Below, in pieces: positions 8,106 to 14,262 of a stretch of DNA of 16,632 bases. Position 1 is the first letter of the stretch. The number at the start of each line of letters is the position of its first letter. Under the pieces are notes generated by a model. The model made no database searches. It was not told the DNA's origin and saw only the letters and a list, made by a program, of their open reading frames with translations. This DNA comes from a bacterium (GTDB lineage Bacteria; Ratteibacteria; UBA8468; B48-G9; JAFGKM01): positions 1-16,632 of the forward strand of contig JAKPNC010000101.1 of NCBI GenBank assembly GCA_029548585.1. The letters run 5' to 3'. A program made the translations under genes and the position numbers.

Positions 8106-9584
8106 TCAACTAACCTTCAATTCGTGCCTGCCCGGCTTCAACCTGTACACCCGTTTCTGATCAGGTATCTTTATGCCTTCGGAACATACATCAAGGAGAA
8201 ACTCCTCTTCATTCTCCACTTTCACAATCCTGCCAGGCTTGCTTATATCGAGAGCTTCAGCCGTCAGGGCTATCTTCTGCCCGTTGAAACCGAGGTTTTT
8301 TATGGCATGCCTGCCCTTTTCAGAGATATTCCAGGATACCATATTTTTGCGGGCATTGTAATCCAGCCCGATTACAAATTCTATCAGCATGGATATGGGA
8401 ACGAGCCCCGTGCATCCAACGTTGTTGGGTCTCACAACCCCTCCCCTCGCAGAAGATGCGGGCCTGTAATATTCAGGGGAATAGGCCTCCCATATATTGC
8501 CCCAGGCGGGATCGTTCCAAACCTTTTCAACCGTTGACAGGTGCCTGACTGCGACTTCTCTTGCTAGGTACTTCATACCGCATCTCTTTAATCCGGATGC
8601 GACCATGTAATCCATGTTGGACCAGACGCTTCCGCAGTGGTAATTCCCCATTGGATCATAGTTAGGGTCGTCTCTTGAAAGCCCGGGCACAGGATTCATC
8701 GTCCAGAATTCTCCCGGATCAAGAAGGTGCTCTGTCATTTTTCTCTGTTTCCATGTGTCCGAATCTGCCGCGCCGCAAAGCAGGGACCAGAAAGAAGCCA
8801 CTGTTTTGTGGTTGAGGTAATAATCGCACGTCTCGCTTGACTTGTAATTGAGATCATAGTAAAAACCGTACCTGGCACACCAGTGTCTTCTGTTTATCAG
8901 GCCTGCAAGTTCACTGTATTCTGCTGAAAACCTTTCTGCTGTCTGACTGTCTCCGAGAAATTCTGCCATTTTGGAAATGTGCATAGCGCTCAGGGCCTGC
9001 TGGCAGGCAAGGTCCACAAAACATATATCGCTGCCGTCCTGGTTGAGAGACGGGTACCCTCCCCTGGGAGAGTTGTCCAATCCCGACGAACCGCTGTCCT
9101 CATACCAGTAAAGTCCGTTGGGACGCCTGCGGTTTCTTTTTATCCAGTCGAAATATTTAACCAGCACGGGCACTACTTTCTCAAACCTCGATGAATCCCC
9201 GCTCAGGTTATAATATTCCCACTCTGTCCATGCAAATATCGGCATCATTATACGGCCAGGATAAGCCTCCCTCTCCGGTTCGGGAGTGTACGCCATGGAT
9301 ATGTATCCGTCCTCTCTCTGGAGGCGGTAGAAATTATCCAGGTCAGTGATTGAAGGGAGGGTCCCTCCCGAGTACCTGGTAAAGAAAACCATGAAATTGG
9401 AATCGCATACCCAGATATTGGCGCTGTCGTTGAGTGCGCCCATGTACGGCTTCCAGCCGGGAGTTGACGGGTGGCGTACATTCTTGAAAGCCATGCGCCA
9501 TGCGCTCTTGTACATATCCTCCCATTCGGGATGCTTTTCAAGTTCTACGGAAGGCAATGCTTTTTCGTCGTACACATATTCCAT
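8106..9584 (-). CDS. Cytoplasmic GH63/GH37-like (MGH1-like) glycosidase
   Basis: This 492-residue protein starts at ATG 9584 with GGAGG 6 bases upstream and has no signal peptide. The whole chain fits an (alpha/alpha)6-barrel of the trehalase/GH63/mannosylglycerate hydrolase superfamily. GLDNSPR (residues 168-174) is the family signature and its Asp170 is the expected general acid. GSVWSNMDYMVASGL (318-332) matches the usual G-x-V/I-W-x-x-x-x-Y barrel motif. NIWEAYSPE (363-371) carries Glu366, the likely base. The C-terminus (about 420-492) is a small beta-rich tail. Such enzymes hydrolyse alpha-linked glucosides or related oligosaccharides. Being cytoplasmic, it would act on sugars imported after extracellular cleavage, consistent with the secreted neighbours downstream. 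The substrate is not determined by sequence alone. Confidence 0.82.
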   Translation of the reverse strand: MEYVYDEKALPSVELEKHPEWEDMYKSAWRMAFKNVRHPSTPGWKPYMGALNDSANIWVCDSNFMVFFTRYSGGTLPSITDLDNFYRLQREDGYISMAYTPEPEREAYPGRIMMPIFAWTEWEYYNLSGDSSRFEKVVPVLVKYFDWIKRNRRRPNGLYWYEDSGSSGLDNSPRGGYPSLNQDGSDICFVDLACQQALSAMHISKMAEFLGDSQTAERFSAEYSELAGLINRRHWCARYGFYYDLNYKSSETCDYYLNHKTVASFWSLLCGAADSDTWKQRKMTEHLLDPGEFWTMNPVPGLSRDDPNYDPMGNYHCGSVWSNMDYMVASGLKRCGMKYLAREVAVRHLSTVEKVWNDPAWGNIWEAYSPEYYRPASSARGGVVRPNNVGCTGLVPISMLIEFVIGLDYNARKNMVSWNISEKGRHAIKNLGFNGQKIALTAEALDISKPGRIVKVENEEEFLLDVCSEGIKIPDQKRVYRLKPGRHELKVS

Positions 9585-9952
9585 GAAAAACCTCCACAGG
9601 CTTATTCATTCCCCTTTTTTATTTTGTATTTGTGACATTTGGCGGCCTGAGCTTCCAACCGGCCGTGCAACTCTCCCACACGGGCACGCCGCGCCCGGCC
9701 ATTTAAAAACTCTGAGTTAAGCCGGGAGGGCTCCCTTGGAGACAGGTAAAAATTCTGGCAGGGGAAATCTGTCACTCTGGCCGTCCCTGGAAACAAGAGC
9801 AGGACGGTATAACTGTTCCTTAAGGCATCGCAAAGAAGGTTATTTTTCATCAGCAGGTATTTTAAAATGTAAACAGATATTTACCTGAATAAAAAAAAGA
9901 AAAAAGGATGATATGGAAAAACTCTGCCGGTTTCATGAAGATCCTTTATCAA
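9585..9952. other. Long leader/intergenic region upstream of the glycosidase gene
   Basis: About 370 bases lie between the glycosidase start and the pseudopilin hairpin. The segment 9620-9800 is GC-rich with several short self-complementary stretches (for example CCGTCC at 9798-9803 reading minus with GGACGG). The part 9841-9905 is very AT-rich and is the likely promoter zone for the minus-strand glycosidase gene, although no clean -35/-10 pair was found. An 82-codon minus-strand frame (9602-9850) exists here but has no ribosome binding site and an unconvincing composition; it is listed under rejected items. Confidence 0.35.
9854..9887. promoter_or_regulatory. Nested dyad upstream of glycosidase gene, possible operator
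   Basis: Two nested inverted repeats occur in the AT-rich promoter zone: outer CAGGTA (9854-9859) with TACCTG (9882-9887), and inner GTAAA (9869-9873) with TTTAC (9880-9884), 6 bases apart. TGTAAAC is a half-site seen in operators of some LacI-family sugar regulators, but the central CG of that class is absent and no regulator gene is in the window. It would suit a sugar-responsive operator; this is an inference. Confidence 0.25.
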
Positions 9953-9994
9953 AGTTTGAGCCGTGAAGGACTTTCGTTCTCCACGGCTCAAACT
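9953..9994 (-). terminator. Strong hairpin after the pseudopilin pair
   Basis: AGTTTGAGCCGTG (9953-9965) and CACGGCTCAAACT (9982-9994) form a perfect 13-bp stem with a 16-base loop, 9 bases past the pseudopilin stop codon. On the minus strand only CTTTGAT follows, so the T tract is poor. It is best read as a transcript end, perhaps Rho-assisted or serving as 3'-end protection of the pseudopilin mRNA. Confidence 0.6.
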
Positions 9995-10003
9995 ATTCCC
10001 GGA

Positions 10004-10720
10004 TCAGGGGACTATAAGCCTTTCAATTGTGAAATCATGGTGCGCAATCCACCACATGTCGGCCGGAACCTCTCCGGTATTGCCTTCTGCCTTAAGCGCG
10101 TCCTGCAATCCGACGGGATTAAGGGATTCCACGTGGCCGTCCCAGAAAAGAATGTTGCACATCTTGTTATGCCTGAAATGGGACAGGCCGTTATATTCAC
10201 TCTTCTTTCCCGACCATAACCCATCGTAACTGAACTGCATCCTCATGTATGGTTTGTTTGCCCAGTATGCCACATTTACATTGGGACTCAAAACCGTATC
10301 GCTTAAAACAGGAAACCTTGCCGAATTCTTAATCTTGTCAACCTTCCAGTATGTCGTGCCGTTAACATCCCTCGTCCTTACCCAGTAGGGAGTCGCGCCC
10401 CGAAAACCGTAGGTTGCGTTCGGCTTGCTGGAATCGTAGGCATACGGGGGAAAACCGGGACATACGATTATATCTCTCTTGTAATACGTTGGAATGAGAG
10501 AAGCCGATTTCCATCCGGACCTGTAAAAATACCCCAGCCAGTCCTGCGAATACATATGGAACGCCAACCCGAGCTGTTTCATGTTATTCATACATAACGC
10601 GCTCTTCGCCTTTGCCCGTGCCTTGCCGAGAGCAGGTAAAAGCATGGCGGCAAGTATCGCGATTATGGCTATTACCACCAGCAGTTCTATCAGGGTAAAA
10701 CCCGTCTTTTTTTTCCCCAT
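10004..10720 (-). CDS. Type II secretion-like pseudopilin with H-x9-DG motif
   Basis: This 238-residue protein starts at ATG 10720 with GAGAGGTG about 8 bases upstream. Residues 1-30 are a class III (prepilin) signal: KKKTG then F8-TLIE with Glu12 (Glu5 of the mature form), followed by a hydrophobic helix, to be cut after Gly7 by a prepilin peptidase. The segment after the helix (KARAKAKSALCMNNMKQLGLAFHMYSQDW) is characteristic of the large pseudopilin/DUF1559-like families of PVC and related bacteria. Near the C-terminus H184-x9-D194-G195 (HNKMCNILFWDG) is the H-x9-DG motif of these proteins. It would sit in the inner membrane/periplasm as part of a type II secretion-like or pilus-like assembly. 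The second pseudopilin gene ends 48 bases upstream. No assembly ATPase, secretin or peptidase gene is in the window. Confidence 0.92.
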   Translation of the reverse strand: MGKKKTGFTLIELLVVIAIIAILAAMLLPALGKARAKAKSALCMNNMKQLGLAFHMYSQDWLGYFYRSGWKSASLIPTYYKRDIIVCPGFPPYAYDSSKPNATYGFRGATPYWVRTRDVNGTTYWKVDKIKNSARFPVLSDTVLSPNVNVAYWANKPYMRMQFSYDGLWSGKKSEYNGLSHFRHNKMCNILFWDGHVESLNPVGLQDALKAEGNTGEVPADMWWIAHHDFTIERLIVP

Positions 10721-10768
10721 CTTCTTTCACCTCTCTAAAATTAAATACCACGTCATTATTCTGACAAA

Positions 10769-11530
10769 TCAGTATGTGCTGTTAAGATCTCTGAGGGATG
10801 TCACATACCCGGTGCCTTGACCGGAATTGGGCACTGCCTCGACAGGCACAAAATACCGATTAAGAAAAACCCCGGGTGCTACCGCAGTTGGCGACTTGTA
10901 GCTCGCAGCCCATTTCGCGTTGCCACCGACATACAGTACATTTACCCCGGCAATGCCATGGTTGTCATAATCCAAAAGCCGCCTGCTTGCACCACTGGCA
11001 TAAGACCAGACATTTGCATCATTGGGATTTGGTGCAACATAGGCTTTCTTGTCGGCCATGATAGCGGTATCTGCATGCGTCTGAAGGTTGAGATTCAGAG
11101 CGTAAGCGTACGAACACGTCCCGATAGGAACCGAACCCCTGGTAGCCCAGAGATACCCTATGGGAGATACTTCGTCTCTCGAACTCGGGCATATGAAAAG
11201 ATTGTTGTCCGTAACATAACGCGTGGATTCATATTCGGGGTCGGGATCTCCACCAGGAGCGAGGGGGACAAGCTGTCCAGTCAGCAATGCAAGGGATATG
11301 TTGGGAATGGAATCGGCGGTTGCGTGGTCGTGGTAGGGAAACCAGCCGCCCCAATCCTGCGCGTACATGTTAAGAGTCAGACCCAGCTGTTTCAGGTTGG
11401 TAATGCATACCCCTCTCCTTGCCTGTTCCCTTGCCCTTGCCAGGGCGGGCAGAAGCATGGCAGCCAGTATCGCTATTATAGCTACTACTACGAGAAGTTC
11501 TATCAATGTGAAACCTTTTCTCTTTTCCAT
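10769..11530 (-). CDS. Pseudopilin with degenerate C-terminal H-x-DG motif
   Basis: This 253-residue protein starts at ATG 11530 behind a near-perfect Shine-Dalgarno site. The prepilin signal is MEKRKG then F7-TLIE with Glu11, and a long hydrophobic helix; cleavage is expected after Gly6. The region after the helix (ARAREQARRGVCITNLKQLGLTLNMYAQDWGGW) is homologous to the neighbouring pseudopilin, so the two arose by duplication. The C-terminal motif is altered: H191 is followed by ten residues and then Gly202-Gly203 (HGIAGVNVLYVGG) rather than nine and Asp-Gly, so the aspartate is lost. It is transcribed first from the promoter at 11613-11641 and probably co-transcribed with the gene at 10004-10720. 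The product is a likely membrane-anchored pilus subunit or surface-display pseudopilin. Confidence 0.9.
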   Translation of the reverse strand: MEKRKGFTLIELLVVVAIIAILAAMLLPALARAREQARRGVCITNLKQLGLTLNMYAQDWGGWFPYHDHATADSIPNISLALLTGQLVPLAPGGDPDPEYESTRYVTDNNLFICPSSRDEVSPIGYLWATRGSVPIGTCSYAYALNLNLQTHADTAIMADKKAYVAPNPNDANVWSYASGASRRLLDYDNHGIAGVNVLYVGGNAKWAASYKSPTAVAPGVFLNRYFVPVEAVPNSGQGTGYVTSLRDLNSTY

Positions 11531-11534
11531 TTTT

Positions 11535-11545
11535 TCACCTCCTTT
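11535..11545 (-). promoter_or_regulatory. Near-perfect Shine-Dalgarno site of the first pseudopilin
   Basis: On the minus strand the sequence AAAGGAGGTGA ends 4 bases before the ATG at 11530, placing GGAGG 7 bases from the start. This is an almost full complement of the usual 16S rRNA 3' end and predicts high translation of the pseudopilin. Confidence 0.85.
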
Positions 11546-11612
11546 CTTGACAGATGCCTATGAAAGATCAATAAGAGACGTAACACGGGAAATCACACAT
11601 ACAACTAATACC

Positions 11613-11641
11613 ATAATATCAAAATACTTCAATTTTGTCAA
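11613..11641 (-). promoter_or_regulatory. Sigma70-type promoter of the pseudopilin pair
   Basis: On the minus strand TTGACA (11636-11641) is separated by exactly 17 bases from TATTAT (11613-11618), one mismatch from consensus. Transcription would start near 11606, giving a leader of about 76 bases before the strong ribosome binding site. Confidence 0.8.
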
Positions 11642-11695
11642 GGGGGGGAGGCTCAAGGGCTCTTTATAGAAATATTAATGAAGCAATTTAAAGCC

Positions 11696-11724
11696 TTTAC
11701 ATCCTGGTAGAAAACCTGTATAAT
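11696..11724 (+). promoter_or_regulatory. Sigma70-type promoter of an orphan short transcript
   Basis: TTTACA (11696-11701), a 17-base spacer, then a perfect TATAAT (11719-11724) on the plus strand. It lies 55 bases from the pseudopilin promoter and points away from it. The predicted start is near 11731. No sizeable gene follows before the terminator at 11783-11822. Confidence 0.75.
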
Positions 11725-11730
11725 ATTAAT

Positions 11731-11820
11731 GGTGGAGAAAATGTTAATGCGCGACACAAGAACATTTGAGGTTTCAAAACAAGGGGGCTTCGCAAGAGAG
11801 AGGCTGCCCTTTTTTTATTT
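11731..11820 (+). ncRNA. Putative small RNA (or 27-residue leader peptide)
   Basis: A near-consensus promoter and an intrinsic terminator bracket a transcript of about 85-90 bases. Inside, GGTGGAG precedes an ATG at 11741 that opens a 27-codon frame (MLMRDTRTFEVSKQGGFARE..., stop at 11822-11824). That frame runs through both terminator arms and the T tract, which is unusual for a real peptide or attenuator leader, so a non-coding RNA is the better reading. The AU-rich 5' part with GUUUCAAAAC before the terminator stem could be an exposed seed region. It does not match a small RNA family I recognise. Confidence 0.5.
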
Positions 11821-11822
11821 TT
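11783..11822 (+). terminator. Intrinsic terminator of the orphan short transcript
   Basis: GGGGGC (11783-11788) pairs with GCTGCCC (11803-11809) with one bulged base, followed at once by TTTTTTTATTTTT. This is a conventional Rho-independent terminator on the plus strand. Confidence 0.75.
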
Positions 11823-11824
11823 GA

Positions 11825-12383
11825 TTCAATGCTCTTTGAAAACCGTACCATAATACATAATATAGCCATTCTAAAAATCCCATAGAGATGACGTCAAAGA
11901 CTTTTTTGCGCTTACATCCTGTTTCGTTACGGCCACTCCTATTTATTCCTGCCCATATAAAAATGGAAGCCTGAAGGCAATTTAAGAATCTCATCCCAGG
12001 TGAAGAGCGGCAGTCTCTTTCATCCTTGAACGCTTCTTACTTGTGGAGCGGCCGATTCAAATACAGGAGAAGATCCTTTTTGATATTTCACAGTCATAAA
12101 AAGATTCTTTCTTCTCGATACAGGAAGAAAATAAGGGCAAAGGTCAAAAAGACAGGCATGGGAATAAAACTGGATCAAATCTATTTTGTCATTGATTTTT
12201 TACTTTTGGCATATGCATAATTAAAACGCGGGCAAGTCAATGGCAATCCACGCATGAAATATGGCAAAGGTATACATTTTTCGCTTTCTCTAAATAGTAT
12301 GCTTGCGCACTGAAGTCAACTGTGCCACTTTTAACCAACGGCCTTAAAACATCATTCGTGAAACTATCCATAATGCGTAGCTC
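11825..12383. other. Non-coding or decayed region without a defensible gene
   Basis: About 560 AT-richer bases lie between the orphan transcript and the hairpin pair. Short frames on both strands (for example a TTG-started plus frame 12026-12220, a 59-codon minus frame about 11819-11998, and a 45-codon minus frame with GGAG upstream, about 12237-12374, ending CHISCVDCH) lack homologues I recognise. The last ends in a CxxCH haem-like motif, which in such a short chain is likely chance. The region may be decayed coding DNA or simply regulatory spacer. Confidence 0.35.
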
Positions 12384-12433
12384 CTGCGGGCACAACCCGC
12401 AGTTTCCCTCCTTCGCGGACAAGTCTGCGGAGG
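12384..12433. repeat. Tandem hairpin pair resembling a REP-like palindromic element
   Basis: First hairpin: CTGCGGG (12384-12390), CACAA loop, CCCGCAG (12396-12402), perfect 7 bp. Second hairpin: 12410-12433, a 10-bp stem with two G-T wobbles (CCTTCGCGGA with TCTGCGGAGG) and a CAAG loop. They are 7 bases apart and no T run follows. Two adjacent GC-rich palindromes in an otherwise AT-richer gap is the layout of REP/BIME-type dispersed repeats. They would lie in the leader of the small gene starting at 12482. Confidence 0.5.
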
Positions 12434-12481
12434 CGGGTGAACCGGACACATAAGGTAACAGGTAAAGGGAGGTGAGAGAAG

Positions 12482-12703
12482 ATGCCGAGACTTATCCTTG
12501 ATTTCGCAGATAACGCTGTCATAGAAAAGATATATGAAGCCAGGAGGAGAAACAGAGGAAGAGTATCTGATATTGATGTCAATTATTGCACTATTGAAGA
12601 TGATGACGAAGTTCTTCCATTGAATAAGAATTTCGAGGAGAGGCTGAGTAAGGGATTCAGGATCCTGGACATGGCAAAAAACGGTTATCCTGCAGATGGC
12701 TGA
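12482..12703 (+). CDS. Small conserved-looking hypothetical protein, 73 residues
   Basis: The ATG at 12482 follows an excellent GGGAGGTGA site with about 7 bases of spacing, which is the main evidence that this short frame is real. The product is hydrophilic, with no signal peptide or membrane segment: an N-terminal helix with a basic patch (YEARRRNRGR), a central acidic stretch (CTIEDDDEVLP), and a C-terminal amphipathic helix (NFEERLSKGFRILDMAKNG). I do not recognise the family. The last 19 bases overlap the 3' end of the convergent acyltransferase gene. An upstream hairpin pair (12384-12433) may sit in its leader. It could be a small regulatory or binding protein; function is unknown. Confidence 0.6.
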   Translation: MPRLILDFADNAVIEKIYEARRRNRGRVSDIDVNYCTIEDDDEVLPLNKNFEERLSKGFRILDMAKNGYPADG

Positions 12704-13581
12704 TCCTGAGTACCGGCAAAAGGGGAAAAATTGAGCCACTGGGAAGGATATTCCAGTATGACTTCTTCTATGGCCCTGGCTCCTCCTTCAAAAAGGATGT
12801 TTATCTTTTCCTCCTCTGACATGGAGGAGTGGGGCAGGGATATTCTCCTGAAAAAGAAGCGGTAGCCGTTTTTTTCCATCATGAAGAAGCCAGCGGTGAA
12901 AAAAGCGCCCATTTTAACGGCAAGCGTGGCGGGTCCCCTGGGAAGAAGGGCGTCAACCCCCAGGAATTCCGTCTTTATGCCTTTTTCCGTGAATGCCTTA
13001 TCCCCGAGCACGGCAAGAACCCTGTTCTCCCTGAGAGCCTTCAGCAGACCCCTTGGATTTGAACCTGTCAGGAGAACATCCACACCCTTGCTGTTTCTTC
13101 TTTCCCTGTATATCTTTGTGACAGCCGGACTCAGATAGGGGATGGCCACTGCGGTGACTTTATATCCAAGAATGGAAGCCGCGATGCCTGCAAGTTCCCA
13201 GTTCCCCACGTGGGCGGTAAGGGCCACGACCCCCCTGCCGCAGGAGAACCCTTCGTCGAGAAGGTCAATTCCTTCAACAACGACCTTTTTCCTGACGCTC
13301 TCTATGTTCCACCTTGGAACGTTAAAGAAATCCACAAGGTACCTGCTGAAGTTATTGTAAGTCTCTCTGACGGTCCGGGCAAGGTCTTTTTCCGTGTAGG
13401 GGATTCCTTTTTTCTTCCTTCTGTACTCGAGTATCGCCCTGGCATTTGCCCTTACGTTTCTCCTGGTGCTGTAAATGAAGATATACTTGAGCCCGGATAC
13501 AAGCCTGCCTATGAGATAGAGCAGCGGCAACGGCAGCCTGCCTCCGAGAAATGAACAGAGCCTGTATATGTAATCGTTCAT
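12685..13581 (-). CDS. Lipid A biosynthesis-type lysophospholipid acyltransferase (LpxL/HtrB family)
   Basis: The 298-residue length is normal for the family. The N-terminal hydrophobic segment (residues about 10-37) anchors it to the inner membrane. The catalytic H-x4-E motif is H124-VGNW-E129, followed by the family's D-K segment (GDKAFTEKGIKTEFLG, 193-208), RGPATLAVKMGA (215-226), and the C-terminal YPSQWLNFSPF (278-288), equivalent to the usual PEQWxWxxRF. Such enzymes transfer an acyl chain from acyl-ACP to a lipid A precursor at the cytoplasmic face of the inner membrane. The ATG at 13581 has only a weak GGGAA site; no better start lies nearby. It is transcribed from a strong promoter at 13707-13735. 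Which acyl position it serves (LpxL- or LpxM-like) cannot be told, so no symbol is given. Confidence 0.88.
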   Translation of the reverse strand: MNDYIYRLCSFLGGRLPLPLLYLIGRLVSGLKYIFIYSTRRNVRANARAILEYRRKKKGIPYTEKDLARTVRETYNNFSRYLVDFFNVPRWNIESVRKKVVVEGIDLLDEGFSCGRGVVALTAHVGNWELAGIAASILGYKVTAVAIPYLSPAVTKIYRERRNSKGVDVLLTGSNPRGLLKALRENRVLAVLGDKAFTEKGIKTEFLGVDALLPRGPATLAVKMGAFFTAGFFMMEKNGYRFFFRRISLPHSSMSEEEKINILFEGGARAIEEVILEYPSQWLNFSPFAGTQDQPSAG

Positions 13582-13706
13582 TTTTATTCCCGTTTAGAAC
13601 AAGTGTCTCCTTCCCTTAGAACTGGTTCACGAGATGTCATGAGAAAGAATTGCACTTCACGGCCTGGCGGCTTTTGTGGAAAATTTGTCTTGACCGCGGC
13701 CTATAA

Positions 13707-13735
13707 AATATATATTTTTTTATGTTCCGTGTCAA
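13707..13735 (-). promoter_or_regulatory. Sigma70-type promoter of the acyltransferase gene
   Basis: On the minus strand a perfect TTGACA (13730-13735), a 17-base spacer and TATATT (13707-13712, one mismatch). The predicted start is near 13700, leaving a leader of about 119 bases before the ATG at 13581. Confidence 0.7.
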
Positions 13736-13778
13736 ATCAAAGAACGCTCCCCATGAGGGGACCCGTGAGACGGAATAC

Positions 13779-13807
13779 TTGAACCTGTTATCTAACTCTG
13801 ATATAAT
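13779..13807 (+). promoter_or_regulatory. Sigma70-type promoter of the thioredoxin-like/pyruvate kinase pair
   Basis: TTGAAC (13779-13784), a 17-base spacer, then a perfect TATAAT (13802-13807). The predicted start near 13814 gives a 37-base leader with AGGAGG before the ATG at 13851. The site stands back to back with the acyltransferase promoter, their -35 boxes about 43 bases apart. Confidence 0.75.
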
Positions 13808-13850
13808 CATAAGAAAAAGGTTGGATACACCGGAAGCAGGAGGATCCAAT

Positions 13851-14258
13851 ATGAAAAAAAACAGGTGGCAGAAACCTCTCGTGATAATAGCCGCATTTGC
13901 GGCTCTGCTGGCAGTGAACGCCTTGAATTCCATACAGACACCCAATGAAAAAGTTAAATCCCTCATAGACTCCCACAGGGCGGCGCTTGTAATGGTCAAA
14001 AGCTACACCGACAGGGACAACCAGTTCCTCGGACTGCTGAAAAACGCCCGCCGTAGGCTCAGGGGAAAAGCCGGAATAGTCATTACCGACAAGAAGTCGG
14101 GTTACCACGTTGGGCACATAGAGAAAGACGACGAACTTCCGGTTCTTCTGATATTCGACTCTCACGGGAATATAATAAGCCTGTTTAAAAAGTCCATCGA
14201 CACGAAGTTGTTTGAAGAAACCGTGGAGATGATAACAGCCCATCCCCATTCCCACTGA
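13851..14258 (+). CDS. Membrane-anchored thioredoxin-like protein without active-site cysteines
   Basis: This 135-residue protein starts at ATG 13851: AGGAGG lies 7 bases upstream and the promoter TATAAT at 13802-13807 lies inside the longer upstream frame, which rules out the earlier start. Residues about 8-27 (PLVIIAAFAALLAVNAL) form one membrane anchor with a short basic N-terminus, so the rest faces the periplasm. Residues about 45-125 have a thioredoxin-like order: beta strand ALVMVKSY, a helix (NQFLGLLKNARRRL), strand AGIVITD, then ELPVLLIFDSHGNI, where the Pro matches the cis-Pro loop, and a final helix. There is no cysteine at all, so it cannot do disulfide exchange; a binding or chaperone role is possible. 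The C-terminus is His-rich (HPHSH). It is 4 bases upstream of the pyruvate kinase gene, so the two are co-transcribed. Fold assignment is tentative. Confidence 0.65.
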   Translation: MKKNRWQKPLVIIAAFAALLAVNALNSIQTPNEKVKSLIDSHRAALVMVKSYTDRDNQFLGLLKNARRRLRGKAGIVITDKKSGYHVGHIEKDDELPVLLIFDSHGNIISLFKKSIDTKLFEETVEMITAHPHSH

Positions 14259-14262
14259 AAAG

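Noticed and set aside
9602..9850. 82-codon minus-strand frame upstream of the glycosidase gene
   Set aside because: No ribosome binding site before the ATG, arginine-rich low-quality composition, no recognisable motif, and position in a likely leader region.
11819..11998. 59-codon minus frame with a hydrophobic C-terminus (GFLEWLYYVLWYGF)
   Set aside because: No ribosome binding site and it overlaps the end of the orphan transcript unit; considered as a possible gene remnant but not supportable.
12026..12220. 64-codon basic plus-strand frame
   Set aside because: TTG start, no ribosome binding site, Lys/Arg-rich composition expected from AT-rich non-coding DNA.
12237..12374. 45-codon minus frame ending in CHISCVDCH (CxxCH haem-like motif)
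   Set aside because: Has a GGAG upstream but is too short, lacks a signal peptide, and the haem motif sits at the last residue; probably chance.
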